Shown here: one piece after another, positions 48,050 through 57,423 of the stretch
How positions within the stretch are numbered: the first letter of the stretch is position 1
How the letters are laid out: every line of letters starts with the position of its first letter
DNA from: a bacterium
GTDB lineage: Bacteria > Armatimonadota > Abditibacteriia > Abditibacteriales > Abditibacteriaceae
Length of the DNA: 64,000 nt
NCBI GenBank assembly: GCA_004172935.1
Contig: SDZD01000002.1
Span: 62,001 to 126,000 of the forward strand
Direction: 5' to 3'
Made by a program: the position numbers and the translations under genes
The notes under the pieces: model-generated
What the model saw: the letters and a program-made list of their open reading frames with translations, nothing else
What the model was told of the DNA's origin: nothing
Databases searched by the model: none

Positions 48050-49297
48050 TCACCCATACAACCAAAACTTGCGCGACTGTTGTTTGAACGCAGCAGCTCC
48101 CCGATTCCAAACATTCCACACCGAATCAGCACTCTGCCCGTGCTGCATCAACCGCCGAATCTCCGAAGTCCCACACACCGCGTCGAACATCGTATTGCGA
48201 CTCGACGACCCAAAGAACGAGATTTTCGGTGCTACCTGACGCAGTGCCGCGAAAATCTCGAAGTTCAATCGCGTCCCCTGAGCCACTCGTTCATCGGCCA
48301 ACTCGATATATACCCCCTGACACAGCTTCCTTGCATATGCTCCTTTCGATGGCGTCCAACTCGCGGCCCGAAAATTCCACCCCGCCAAGCGACGAGCATT
48401 CAGTCGCGCTGCCAATGCATGAGCATCGACTCCCGGCGCGCCCACCACTTCGAACGGCCACGGCGTCCCGATGCCCACTGAAACAGTCGGTAGTTCTCCG
48501 ATAATCCCCGTTGCCGCATAGAAAAAAGCCGAATTGGCGCGCGGAATATTGGGGCTGCTGCGAGTCCACGAAAGCCCACTATATCCAAACGTTTGCCCCT
48601 GATAGTTCTGTAGCGGCACTACGCTCAACTGACACTTTTTCGACGCACGTCCATTCAGCCAGCGTGCAACTTCCCCAATCGTCAGCCCATACCTGTAGGG
48701 CAGGGGAAACGGGCACACGAACGAAAACTTCTGAGGGACATTCCCCTCGACACCCCGCCCCAGAGGGTTAGGCCGATCCAGAACCACCAGCGAAACCCCA
48801 TGAGCCGCACAAGCCAGCCGACACTTTTCCAAAGTCGCGAGGAAGGTATAAGACCGCGAACCTACATCCTGCATATCGAAGACAAGCGTCTGTACTCCCT
48901 TTAGCATCGCCGCCGTAGGCTGCCGAGTCGCCCCATACAGCGAGTAAACAGGCAACCCACTGACTGCATCGCGCCCATTCTTCACCCCAGCCCCTGCCGT
49001 GACTTGTCCCCGAATCCCATGTTCAGGAGCATAAAGCGCCACCAGTTTCACCCCCAGCGCCCGCCGCAAAATATCAATCGTTGCCACCCCGGCGCGGTCG
49101 CGCCCGGTCTGATTTGTCACCAGTCCCACCCGCTTCCCTCGCAACAAATCGAAACCTCGCTGCTGCAAAACCTCAACCCCCGGCACCACTCCGCCCCCTT
49201 CCACTCCATCGACTTGCGCCCACACGGGCGTAATCAACGGACAGGCCACCGACCCAAACAAAACAAGCGCGATCTTCAGACTTTTCATCTTTCCCAT
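48050..49297 (-). CDS. namZ: Exo-beta-N-acetylmuramidase NamZ-like (DUF1343, GH171)
   Basis: A 415-residue exported protein of the DUF1343 family, whose Bacillus member NamZ removes MurNAc from the non-reducing end of peptidoglycan strands. Signal peptide at 1-27 (ALVLFGSVACPLITPVWAQ). The conserved blocks are present: GKRVGLVTNQTGRD, LYAPEHGIRG, VFDMQDVGSRSYTF, VVLDRPNPLGRGVEGN and FPLPYRYGLTIGEVARWLNG. It fits with the amidase at 61477-62973 in recovery of murein fragments. The first ATG is used; an ATG nine bases later has a better ribosome-binding site (GGGAAAG). It is the last gene of the minus-strand locus. Confidence 0.9.
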   Translation of the reverse strand: MGKMKSLKIALVLFGSVACPLITPVWAQVDGVEGGGVVPGVEVLQQRGFDLLRGKRVGLVTNQTGRDRAGVATIDILRRALGVKLVALYAPEHGIRGQVTAGAGVKNGRDAVSGLPVYSLYGATRQPTAAMLKGVQTLVFDMQDVGSRSYTFLATLEKCRLACAAHGVSLVVLDRPNPLGRGVEGNVPQKFSFVCPFPLPYRYGLTIGEVARWLNGRASKKCQLSVVPLQNYQGQTFGYSGLSWTRSSPNIPRANSAFFYAATGIIGELPTVSVGIGTPWPFEVVGAPGVDAHALAARLNARRLAGWNFRAASWTPSKGAYARKLCQGVYIELADERVAQGTRLNFEIFAALRQVAPKISFFGSSSRNTMFDAVCGTSEIRRLMQHGQSADSVWNVWNRGAAAFKQQSRKFWLYG

Positions 49298-49437
49298 AAG
49301 TCTTCACGCCAAACCATACCCTCGCCCAACAAACCCAGGTAATCCTCATACCCTTCATAACCCTCATTCGGCGACCACTCGCCGCTCGAAGATGCCCCTC
49401 GCTCTCCAAATTACCCGGCGATATTCCTTGCGCCGCT

Positions 49438-50664
49438 CTACCACCAAACACTTGCCTCGCCCCCTGCCACGCAAATGCTTTCCAACCTCAACTCTTGTTC
49501 TTGATCCCCATCAAAAATCGGTTCGATTTCTATGCTGTGTTCTCTCTTTGCATCAAGTCCCACTGCTACCAATTGCACATGATGCCCGTTACCGTTGATG
49601 ATTTTGGCAAAAGCCCCCGGAGCATATTCGCCGACCAGTTGCTCATCTATATAAGTGCGGTACTTGCCGCTTTTCAGCGTGCATTCGCCCAGCAGCATGA
49701 CCATCGTGCCCCGAAATTTTGCTTTGAAACGCTCTGGCTCAGCGCTAACACCAGAATTCGAAGCGACCATCACACCTTCCAGCCAACGGGACATCAGAAA
49801 ATCGAAGTAGGCCGAAGTTCGATTTGCGATACCCGTACTCCATCCCGATGGCATTTCGCCCACAGCAGACAACTGAACGCGCGCCCAACTCATATAAGTC
49901 GCCCTGTAAAGCATTTCGGTGGGAGCGTGACAGTTGAGGTGACGAGAAACCCCATCGAGATAGCCACTCCAGGCTGCATCCGCGAACGCCGCATAGCCCC
50001 TATCACCGGGATGCCCGGCATCAATGGGCCACAACTCATCAATTTTAGAACTGCCGTTGCCCACCCTCTCATTGATAAGCGCAATCGCATCGCCTACAGC
50101 CGTATTATAAGCCCGTGAAATAGCGAGGTGGGCATCACGGCGTTTCATCTTCGCCATCGCTCCGGGGCCAATGTCGCCGCGAAATGGAAAGATCACCTGA
50201 ACTAACGGGCAATTCCCATCGAGAATAATTCGCCTTACCAGTGATTCATAGGAAGACAGAGTCTCCACGTCGGTAGTAGAGATGTCGTCATTGGCCGAAA
50301 AGTCGAGGAAAACCAAATCGGGTTTATGGCGCAATACATCGCGCTGCAAGCGAAAGACCCCCAGTTGCGAATTAGTGCCACCAATAGCGGCATCGTAAAA
50401 GTGGAAGTGGGCACGCGGATACTTCGCCTCAAAACGCCGCGCTACGTTGGCGCGATACGAGGTGCTAAGCGGGTCTGAAGCGTTGGCTCCCCAGGTCAGA
50501 CTCGCTCCGAAGAACACGATGTTGAGGTTTTCGCCCGCTTCGGCACGCCGATGAAAGTCGTTGAAAGCAGGAGTTGCGTGGGCAGAAGCAATCATGAGAA
50601 AAGCCAGGATGATGATAAGAAAGTAATTGAAAATCTTCATCCTGGCTGGTTTTTCCAGACTCAC
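49438..50664 (-). CDS. Exported SGNH/GDSL-family hydrolase
   Basis: A 408-residue protein. It begins with GTG 50664 overlapping the stop of the GH71 gene (GTGA), or with ATG 50640; both give a signal peptide (IFNYFLIIILAFLMIASAHA). SGNH blocks are visible: nucleophile Ser in IVFFGASLTWG, Gly/Asn in IGGTNSQLG and FLDFSANDD, and the catalytic Asp-His pair in PIDAGHPGDRGY. A C-terminal beta-domain (residues about 250-405) follows. These enzymes often remove acetyl or other ester groups from polysaccharides, which fits its place behind a glucanase gene. Substrate is unknown. Confidence 0.85.
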   Translation of the reverse strand: MSLEKPARMKIFNYFLIIILAFLMIASAHATPAFNDFHRRAEAGENLNIVFFGASLTWGANASDPLSTSYRANVARRFEAKYPRAHFHFYDAAIGGTNSQLGVFRLQRDVLRHKPDLVFLDFSANDDISTTDVETLSSYESLVRRIILDGNCPLVQVIFPFRGDIGPGAMAKMKRRDAHLAISRAYNTAVGDAIALINERVGNGSSKIDELWPIDAGHPGDRGYAAFADAAWSGYLDGVSRHLNCHAPTEMLYRATYMSWARVQLSAVGEMPSGWSTGIANRTSAYFDFLMSRWLEGVMVASNSGVSAEPERFKAKFRGTMVMLLGECTLKSGKYRTYIDEQLVGEYAPGAFAKIINGNGHHVQLVAVGLDAKREHSIEIEPIFDGDQEQELRLESICVAGGEASVWW

Positions 50665-52526
50665 GGCGCAACATTAACCAAAATGCTGCTCCCTGTTGTG
50701 CCTGTATTATTCCAATCATTGGCCTCAATAATATTTTTCTCCGTGTAAACCCTCGCCCAAACGCGATAGCTCGCTGGTGTTGGTTTCCACATCCCAACTG
50801 GTATTTCCAGTGTGATTGGCTCGCCTTTTGGCAGCGATTTACTCCATGAGTTCGACACAAATGTCCGAGAATCCTCTTCGTGTTCGACGACAAATTCAAC
50901 GCGAATATTAGAATTGGCGGGCACGCTGGCGCGACCAATGTTCTGTATTGTTGCGCTCAATGTGTAAGAGCCGTTCTGGGCTTCCTGTGCCTGTGCTTTC
51001 ACTGCGGTAATAACCACGTCGGGATAGGGTTTGGCACTCACAAAACCACTATTCAAATGGAAATTGTAATTGGTGGTCGTTGCTTGAATTGGCGCTCCAT
51101 CGGTTTGAATCACTAGATTCTTGCCGCGCCATAACTCGAAATGCTGCGTTCCAGCCTGGAACGGAATGCTGGTGTGAATCATCCCTTTGGGCAGTGGCAC
51201 AACCTTTTTCTGTCCGCCTGAAACAACACGTAACTCTGCTGGGGAAGTGAGTAGGGTAGTGATATAGAGGGAATCTTCCACTGCGCCATGACGCACCGCG
51301 ACCGGCCCCTTATCATCATCGGGGGCGACTGCATCTTTGGGATGGCGACGGTAAAAATAGAAGAGCTTATCTTCGGCGATAGCGGGTTTTTTACCCGTTT
51401 TATACCACTGTAAGAAATAGCGGTTGAGTTCGAGAAAACCAGAGTGTGTGGGGAAGAAATCCGGGCCTTTATAGGAAGGATTCAACGATGGCTCACCCAG
51501 AGTCAGGTTTTGAACCGGGCTAAAATAGGTGCTCTCTGTGTAATCGTTCCAGGTGAACATCTCCACCCAGTCCGGCTTTTGTTTTTCGATGACGCTGTTC
51601 CACTGGGCCTCAAGGCCCTTCCCTCCTTCGTATTCGAAGTAACGCCGATTGGGATTCTCACGGTTGCCCTGAAGTTGCCCCCAATAATAAGGTGCCACGC
51701 TGGCCATGTATGTTTTGCCATTGTCGCGCATCAACCGAGCCAGCGTTTCCCCATAATCCAACACCGATGGCTCACCTTTGGGTGAATAAAGCGGCAGCCC
51801 AGCCACTGCCGAAGAATACATGCCATCGGCAACCTGACTCCACCAGCCACTATGCGCGGGGAAATCGCGTGAGTTGGTGATTTGGCCGTTGAAGTTCGCC
51901 TTCAATTCATCATAATTGGCGGGGCACTCGTTGTAGGAAGCGATGTAAAAGAACGGTACGAAGTAAGCGTTGATGCCCTTGGCACGAAGCGGATCAAGCA
52001 CGCTTTTCCAGGCATTGAGCGATTCCGGTCCTTGTCCCGCACCATGCCATGCCGAAAGCACCGGGCGGCCCTGATATTTCCAGTAGTTGGGATGATTGGC
52101 ATAGCGCTCCATAGCATCAACAACTTCACGAGGTGAAAGCGACTCATTAACATTGGCATTGCCCGAAGTCACCCCATCAGGCGAAAGAAACAGCTTGAAT
52201 CCTGTTCCCAATTCCCTGGCTGCTTGAAAGAGCATCGCCACTTTGCGGATGTAGTAGCCGTTTTCGCCATCCCAGCGGCCAAAGTTGATGGCAAAGCCAT
52301 CAATGCCCGCCTTTTGCGCGTCCCGCATATCCTGTTTGTAGCCCTCGACAGTGCGCCCATAAGGTGCATAAGCGTGGTTATGAGCAAACACAAGGCGAGG
52401 TTCTGGTTGCTGAGCTTGCACAGGTTGTGATTGAATCATGGAAAAACTGCAGATAGATACTAGGAGCGCGTGCTTCCACCTCTTCACGAGAGAGCTGGAA
52501 ACATGGATATTCTTTTGAGATGGCAT
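50661..52526 (-). CDS. Exported GH71-family glucanase with CARDB-like C-terminal domain
   Basis: A 621-residue protein with a signal peptide (ALLVSICSFSMIQSQPVQAQ). The catalytic domain (about 42-400) has the GH71 pattern: LVFAHNHAYAPYGRTVEGYKQDM, AGIDGFAINFGRWDG, FKLFLSPDG and WVEMFTWNDYTESTYF. GH71 enzymes hydrolyse alpha-1,3-glucan (mutan). A beta-rich middle domain and a CARDB-like domain (about 505-615, DVVITAVKAQAQEAQNGSYT) close it. It lies 60 bases after the DUF5696-like gene and overlaps the SGNH gene by 4 bases. The family call rests on the motifs named. Confidence 0.85.
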   Translation of the reverse strand: MPSQKNIHVSSSLVKRWKHALLVSICSFSMIQSQPVQAQQPEPRLVFAHNHAYAPYGRTVEGYKQDMRDAQKAGIDGFAINFGRWDGENGYYIRKVAMLFQAARELGTGFKLFLSPDGVTSGNANVNESLSPREVVDAMERYANHPNYWKYQGRPVLSAWHGAGQGPESLNAWKSVLDPLRAKGINAYFVPFFYIASYNECPANYDELKANFNGQITNSRDFPAHSGWWSQVADGMYSSAVAGLPLYSPKGEPSVLDYGETLARLMRDNGKTYMASVAPYYWGQLQGNRENPNRRYFEYEGGKGLEAQWNSVIEKQKPDWVEMFTWNDYTESTYFSPVQNLTLGEPSLNPSYKGPDFFPTHSGFLELNRYFLQWYKTGKKPAIAEDKLFYFYRRHPKDAVAPDDDKGPVAVRHGAVEDSLYITTLLTSPAELRVVSGGQKKVVPLPKGMIHTSIPFQAGTQHFELWRGKNLVIQTDGAPIQATTTNYNFHLNSGFVSAKPYPDVVITAVKAQAQEAQNGSYTLSATIQNIGRASVPANSNIRVEFVVEHEEDSRTFVSNSWSKSLPKGEPITLEIPVGMWKPTPASYRVWARVYTEKNIIEANDWNNTGTTGSSILVNVAP

Positions 52527-52586
52527 AGTGCTTCGTTCTTTAAATTTGGAAAATGGTGTTAGATGGAGGAAGCGTGTCGAACAGAT

Positions 52587-54656
52587 TCAGCCCTGAGCCA
52601 CACGAATCGCACTCTGCGGTTGTAGAGTAAGTCCCATAGCTCGGACAACTTCATCCGTGCTATTAATGAACGTTTCGATGCCGCCCGCATAGCGTGTGCG
52701 AAACACATCTGTTTGTAGCACGCCTATGTCTTCGATGTCGCGTGTCACCAAATCGACGTGTTCCACGCAGCAGAGCCGATGGGCTTCGCGGCAAAAGAGC
52801 GTCACGTTCTCATAGTGAGGCATTTGATGAGACCCCGCAGCCGGTCGGGCCGAAATTTCGACGAAAGGCATCGCGCCAACAGCTAAAGTTCGAAGCGCTC
52901 CTCTCCTGCCTTTCGCGCCAACTTCTGCATCGTCGCGTCGGTGGTATCGCACGCTGTTATGTAGCACGATAGCGGCAAATGGAACCGTTTCATCCACCCA
53001 TTGGCGGCGAAATGGCGTGAATGTATCGAGAAAATGCTCTTCACCATCCAAATAAACGCCATCTATATAAGGAAAGTAGGCGGCACACGCGACTTCTGTC
53101 GAAACTGTCCCGAACATTTCGCGTGCAAATTCCAGTAATTGCCCGAAAGCCTCGAACAATTGTGTTCGGTTGGCGCCATGTTGATGCGAATGGCACGTCA
53201 TGAACGATGCAATAGCGTCCAGATAATAGTTGCCTTCCACTCCCAGCTCTCGCATTCGGGGTAGGTCTCGCCTGGCTTGTTGGATGCTCTTCAAGGGACA
53301 GAGTCGCCAGTTGAAGCCTCCCGACCAGGGGATGTTACGCCAGTGTCTGCCATCGCGCAAAACGATAACATCGTCAAAATTGAATTCTGGACTGTTCTGA
53401 TAAGAGTCGGAGTAGTTGTCGTGTGCGCTGATACACACTCCTTCCCTGTGCCCCCACTGAATAAGTTTGCGAAATGCGTCTTCGCCTCCCTCCGCTTCAT
53501 TGACTGGGAAGCGAGTTGGATAAAGCCCGTCGTGCCCTTGCTGGTTCCAGCCCACCATCTGCGCTGTTATGAACGATGATATTCCGTCCTGCCTCATCGT
53601 TTCAATGATGTGGCGTGCTTCTCTGAAGGTCGTGGTCGATTGATAATCTCCCTTGCCATCCAATGAAGCCGACTTATATCCCTGCATGATTTTCAACAAA
53701 AAACCATGAGCCAGGGGGAGAACATGCGGGTTACTGTCCGCTTTTTCTTGCCATGTCCGTACCCCGCGTTCCTGACGGAGAAAGCGGCGATAGAGACGGG
53801 CGAATGCTGGCCAGCCACTTTCTCCCTTTTCAGCAGGGTTCAGCAGGTAATAGCGGGCAGTGCGGTCGCCTGATAGCAAGTCGTCCCCCGGTTCCCAACG
53901 ATACACCAGCCCCGCGTGAACGCTGTAACTCTTCTCTTCTTCCCAGCAAGAGCGAGCGACGACTTCGGCGTCTTTATCGCCTTCCGTGACAATGCAAAAC
54001 CATGATGCGCCGGGCTGTTGCATTCCAAAGGCGTTGTACTGGCATTTACTGGCCCATTGCTCTTGGCGCCCATACAAGGATAAGCGTGTCTCACGCGAAA
54101 CACGGTGTTGGAAATTATGGAGCACCCCAGAAAGGCATGGAAGGAATAAATAGCCCGCTTCTCCTTGCATTGCTGCCGTAAAATCGGGCAATAAGTCGAT
54201 AGTGAGCAGACAGGCAAGGTCTGGATTCTTCTCTTGCAAACTTTCCGAAGGAATCGAAATATCCCATGCTCCTAATTCACGACGTTCTATACCAACGATG
54301 TCAAAACGCAAAACCTCACCGACATAAGGAAGTTCTACGTGGCAGGGTACTCGCCAACCTTTTTCTTCGATAGACATGGAACTCCACTCGGCAATGACTT
54401 TATGCCACTGTTGGGTAGGCTCCATCGAGTTGTAAAGCAGACAGCGAGCGACCTCTTCCACTATCACTTCTTCGGGCCAACCCGGTCCTCGAACCCAGAG
54501 TGCCCGCGTGATAGGGGCTATAATGGCTGGGGCAGGGTGGCGTAGAAGTTCTGTATTGAATCCATTACAAACCTTCGGGTTTTCGGCTTCTATTCTCCCG
54601 GTTTGCTGTTGGTCTGCATGGGAAACTGAAGGTGTTTCAGTAGTTAAAATTGTCAT
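52587..54656 (-). CDS. Glycosidase-like protein of DUF5696 type, probably cytoplasmic
   Basis: A 689-residue protein without a signal peptide. The N-terminal 300 residues form a beta-sandwich-like domain (ITRALWVRGPGWPEEVIVEEVA). The second half reads as a TIM barrel with MQGYKSASLDGKGDYQSTTTF, MVGWNQQGHDGLYPTRFP, VCISAHDNYSDSYQN, LGVEGNYYLDAIASF and GTVSTEVACAAYFPYIDGVYLDG, where conserved acidic residues after strands suggest a retaining glycosidase. This matches what I know of DUF5696 proteins, often found beside carbohydrate operons. The reaction is not known. Being cytoplasmic it may process imported oligosaccharides. Confidence 0.65.
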   Translation of the reverse strand: MTILTTETPSVSHADQQQTGRIEAENPKVCNGFNTELLRHPAPAIIAPITRALWVRGPGWPEEVIVEEVARCLLYNSMEPTQQWHKVIAEWSSMSIEEKGWRVPCHVELPYVGEVLRFDIVGIERRELGAWDISIPSESLQEKNPDLACLLTIDLLPDFTAAMQGEAGYLFLPCLSGVLHNFQHRVSRETRLSLYGRQEQWASKCQYNAFGMQQPGASWFCIVTEGDKDAEVVARSCWEEEKSYSVHAGLVYRWEPGDDLLSGDRTARYYLLNPAEKGESGWPAFARLYRRFLRQERGVRTWQEKADSNPHVLPLAHGFLLKIMQGYKSASLDGKGDYQSTTTFREARHIIETMRQDGISSFITAQMVGWNQQGHDGLYPTRFPVNEAEGGEDAFRKLIQWGHREGVCISAHDNYSDSYQNSPEFNFDDVIVLRDGRHWRNIPWSGGFNWRLCPLKSIQQARRDLPRMRELGVEGNYYLDAIASFMTCHSHQHGANRTQLFEAFGQLLEFAREMFGTVSTEVACAAYFPYIDGVYLDGEEHFLDTFTPFRRQWVDETVPFAAIVLHNSVRYHRRDDAEVGAKGRRGALRTLAVGAMPFVEISARPAAGSHQMPHYENVTLFCREAHRLCCVEHVDLVTRDIEDIGVLQTDVFRTRYAGGIETFINSTDEVVRAMGLTLQPQSAIRVAQG

Positions 54657-54729
54657 ACCAAACCTTTGTCACGGGGAGAGATTTTTGAAGGTCGTGAAAA
54701 CAGGGCACATTTGTACCGAGCCATTTCTA

Positions 54730-55035
54730 TTAGCGGGCAGGAGTCGGACGGTTACGTAGCAAACGCGGGTCATTGGCAGCTTGTTGCGAACGCGCCAGTG
54801 AATCGGCGATCTGCTGTTTTTTGGAATCAGGCACAGCAGGGTCGCTTTGAACTTGTTGTAACGTGGAGTTGGAAGCAGGCGCCGCAGCGGCGGTAGGAGT
54901 TGCCGAATTTTGGCAGCCTCCTAGCAGCAAACAACACCCCACCGACAAATAGCCACCCCTCAACCAGCCTCTTCCGATCCGTGGTCGGGACAGGGTAAAC
55001 AATTCTCTCAGAGTGAATAAAAAACGAAATTGCAT
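54730..55035 (-). CDS. Small lipoprotein next to the pseudopilin gene
   Basis: A 101-residue protein with an Arg-rich N-terminus and the lipobox LLLGGC (Cys in GCCLLLGGCQNS). The mature part of about 60 residues is Ala/Gln/Ser-rich and disordered looking (STLQQVQSDPAVPDSKKQQIADSL). It lies 56 bases after the pseudopilin gene on the same strand. The long N-region before the lipobox suggests that a later non-ATG start may be the true one. Function is unknown; small lipoproteins often follow pseudopilin genes in this group of bacteria. Confidence 0.6.
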   Translation of the reverse strand: MQFRFLFTLRELFTLSRPRIGRGWLRGGYLSVGCCLLLGGCQNSATPTAAAAPASNSTLQQVQSDPAVPDSKKQQIADSLARSQQAANDPRLLRNRPTPAR

Positions 55036-55091
55036 CGGAAATTCGGCCTATTGAAATACAGTTCGTGAGGCGAGCGCTCACGAGGGCCAAC

Positions 55092-55817
55092 TCAAGTTGC
55101 ATCCTCGTTCTGCCAGATATACCAGCGTCCATACCACCCGTATTGCGCCGGACCATAGGGGCGTGGATTTGCCGCGCTCTGGTCGTACCACGACTTGTTT
55201 TGCCATTTAGCGTGTCCATCTGCGAAGCAGATGACTGCTCCATTGAAGTGGCGATCACCACGCATACTTTCTGGGCTGTCATTGGGCGTCACTTTAAAAG
55301 TGGGGCCGTAAGAGCCAGCAAGCCGCTGTGAGTCCATCAGCATGATGAGGTTGGAGGGCTTGGGTATTTCTGCCAATCGGACGTGTTGGTTGCCGGGGGT
55401 ATAAGCCGTCTCGATCCAGGTCGCCGCGTTAATCCCATAGGTCAATTCGTAGGTGTTGATATTATTGGGAATATCGGGGGCCGAGGTATTGGTAGCGCTG
55501 GGACAAACGAATACCTGATTGCTCTTGATATAGGGGTAATAAGCCTGATACCACCAAATCGAATAGTTGGTGTTAATCGAGTTATGGTAAGTCTCGTCGT
55601 AGTCCTGTGTGTACTGCATCACCCCTAAGCCAATCTGCTTGAGATTGCTAATACACGATGCGCGGCGCGCGTTCTCACGTGCTCTGGCAAAGACGGGAAA
55701 GAGGATGGCCGCCAGAATAGCAATAATCGCGATGGCTACTAAAAGCTCGATTAATGTGAATGCTGGTTTGGTATTGTATTCGCGGGATACTCGTCGCAAG
55801 GTCGAATGTGGTTTCAT
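55092..55817 (-). CDS. DUF1559-type pseudopilin
   Basis: A 241-residue protein; ATG 55817 follows AAGGA at a 7-base gap. The prepilin signal is [12 protein letters not shown] with a long hydrophobic helix ending [14 protein letters not shown]; as in the other copy, Ala precedes the cleavage site. Two conserved Cys (ASCISNLKQ and VFVCPSATN), the MQYTQDYDE signature and [14 protein letters not shown] near the end match the copy at 18959-19699, while the middle parts differ. It lies behind a GntR/LacI regulator gene (100 bases) and before a lipoprotein and glycosidase genes, the same context as the first copy. Confidence 0.9.
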   Translation of the reverse strand: MKPHSTLRRVSREYNTKPAFTLIELLVAIAIIAILAAILFPVFARARENARRASCISNLKQIGLGVMQYTQDYDETYHNSINTNYSIWWYQAYYPYIKSNQVFVCPSATNTSAPDIPNNINTYELTYGINAATWIETAYTPGNQHVRLAEIPKPSNLIMLMDSQRLAGSYGPTFKVTPNDSPESMRGDRHFNGAVICFADGHAKWQNKSWYDQSAANPRPYGPAQYGWYGRWYIWQNEDAT

Positions 55818-55917
55818 GGAAAATCCTTCACGTTTGTCCCCGGCTTTTCGAATGCGGCAAGCGGGGTAAATAAATAAAAATACAAAGCCATAATGGCTTT
55901 AGAAGGTCGTAAACACT

Positions 55918-57090
55918 TTAGGCAGTAACTCTGGGAGATAATGCCTTTGTATTCGCGAGTGTTTGGTGAGGTATGTTGGCCCGTTGAGGGCGGCACGAAA
56001 AGCGTGGGATAAGTTCCATCTCCACAGGTCGTTGTTCAGGAGCAGAATTGAGTCTGCCCTGTCCGCGTTCCCACAATAGAGCGGCCCCTTGCCTTCCCAA
56101 TTCTTCCCATGAGGGACGCAGAACGCTCATTAAGTGGTTGTCGGGAGCTGTATAATCGTCAAATGACACGATTGCCGGCCAATGAATGTCGGGTAACCGA
56201 GCTTCTCGAAATGCCTCGTACACCCCTTCTGTCGAATTGCCGTTGCTGACGATAATGGCGGTGATGCCAGGTTCTTCCTTTACAAGCAGCGGGATTAATT
56301 CGCGACCTGTGATATATCCCGCCTTTCGTAGTGCCGAAACCGAATTTTCTGGCATATCCTCTGGGCAAAAAGCCAGATCGGGCAGATAACAATCCGCATT
56401 CTCCAGTGCAGCTTGCCAGCCCTGCTGACGTTGCCTCGACCAATCGAGCGAATCAGTGACTGAAGTATTGGGCCGATGAGTTCCGATGAAAGCAATGTGG
56501 CGGTGTCCCAGGCTGAGTAGATGTCGTGTCGCTTGATGCCCTGCATCTTCGTTATCCACATACACCGCATCTCCCGTTACTTCAGCGACACGCATTTCAT
56601 GCAAAGTGACGACTGGTTCCGGCCCGTCCCATATCGGGCTATCTACGAGAGGACAAAACTCGGCGACGCCGACCAGACCTTGCAAGTTGCCACTTTCGCG
56701 ATATTCGAGAGCTTTTTGGCGCGAGAGTGTCAGGCATGTGCCTCCGAGACGGGTTAGAGAACTTTCAAAGCCATTGCGCAGACCAATGCGGATTTCAAAA
56801 AAAGTGGGGTCTGTCTCCATCACGTCTGGGACGATTAGTAAAAACAGATCGTCGCGAGTCGCTAATCGGCCTACGAATGTGCCCGCCCCCTGTTGTGTGT
56901 AAAGCAAGCCTTCATCCGCCAGGCTGCGAACTACTTCGCTGGCTAATGCAGGCGAAACACTATATTTTTTTGCTAATTCGCGTAGAGGAGGCAGCATAGA
57001 CCCCGGTTTCTGGGCTTCGTTGCTACAGGCTTCGATCAACTGCTTGCGAAGCTGGGCGCGGCGGTCTTGCATTTCTCGACGAGTAGCCAT
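55918..57090 (-). CDS. Sugar-responsive regulator: GntR winged helix plus LacI-type sensor
   Basis: A 390-residue transcription factor. Residues about 10-75 are the GntR-type winged helix (MLPPLRELAKKYSVSPALASEVVRSLADEGLLYTQQGAGTFVG with typical ending). Residues 80-360 form the LacI-type sensor (YVDNEDAGHQATRHLLSLGHRHIAFIG and WPAIVSFDDYTAPDNHLMSVLRP). The architecture equals that of the regulator at 17836 but the sensor sequence is clearly different, so a different sugar is expected. It heads the seven-gene minus-strand locus and is divergent from a GH106 gene, both likely under its control. Phased T-tracts lie in the shared promoter region. Confidence 0.88.
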   Translation of the reverse strand: MATRREMQDRRAQLRKQLIEACSNEAQKPGSMLPPLRELAKKYSVSPALASEVVRSLADEGLLYTQQGAGTFVGRLATRDDLFLLIVPDVMETDPTFFEIRIGLRNGFESSLTRLGGTCLTLSRQKALEYRESGNLQGLVGVAEFCPLVDSPIWDGPEPVVTLHEMRVAEVTGDAVYVDNEDAGHQATRHLLSLGHRHIAFIGTHRPNTSVTDSLDWSRQRQQGWQAALENADCYLPDLAFCPEDMPENSVSALRKAGYITGRELIPLLVKEEPGITAIIVSNGNSTEGVYEAFREARLPDIHWPAIVSFDDYTAPDNHLMSVLRPSWEELGRQGAALLWERGQGRLNSAPEQRPVEMELIPRFSCRPQRANIPHQTLANTKALSPRVTA

Positions 57091-57124
57091 GGGGAATCTA
57101 TTTCAATATACCCATCTGTATCTG

Positions 57125-57170
57125 TTTTTAAACACTTTTGAACATTTTTGGAGATTTTTGAACAATTTTT
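57125..57170. promoter_or_regulatory. Phased T-tracts (probably curved DNA) in the shared promoter region
   Basis: Five T4-T5 tracts start at 57125, 57136, 57145, 57155 and 57166, about every 10.3 bases, which is one helical turn and predicts intrinsic curvature. The motif TTTTGAACA occurs twice 20 bases apart (57136-57144 and 57156-57164). The 333-base gap 57091-57423 holds no other gene. Confidence 0.65.
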
Positions 57171-57423
57171 CGATTCACCACGCGAGATGCGATTGTTCGC
57201 TGTAAGGCACCTGCACGAAAACCCATCGTCCCGTGGCAACACCCACTTTGATGCCAGCACCAATCAACTAATCGGGGGAGCGGAATTATCCATGTTTTGA
57301 AAAGTGGGAATCGTGCTAATGAGTAGATCTCTCTGGTCTAACACCCCGCTTTCCTCGTGGGCGAAAATCAAGCATCCGCTACGCACAAGTGCAGTGTGTG
57401 GTTTGCTTGTTATTTTCATTGCC

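Noticed and set aside
57304..57423. N-terminal extension of the second GH106 from an earlier start
   Set aside because: It would put a second hydrophobic stretch in front of a complete signal peptide; possible but less likely.
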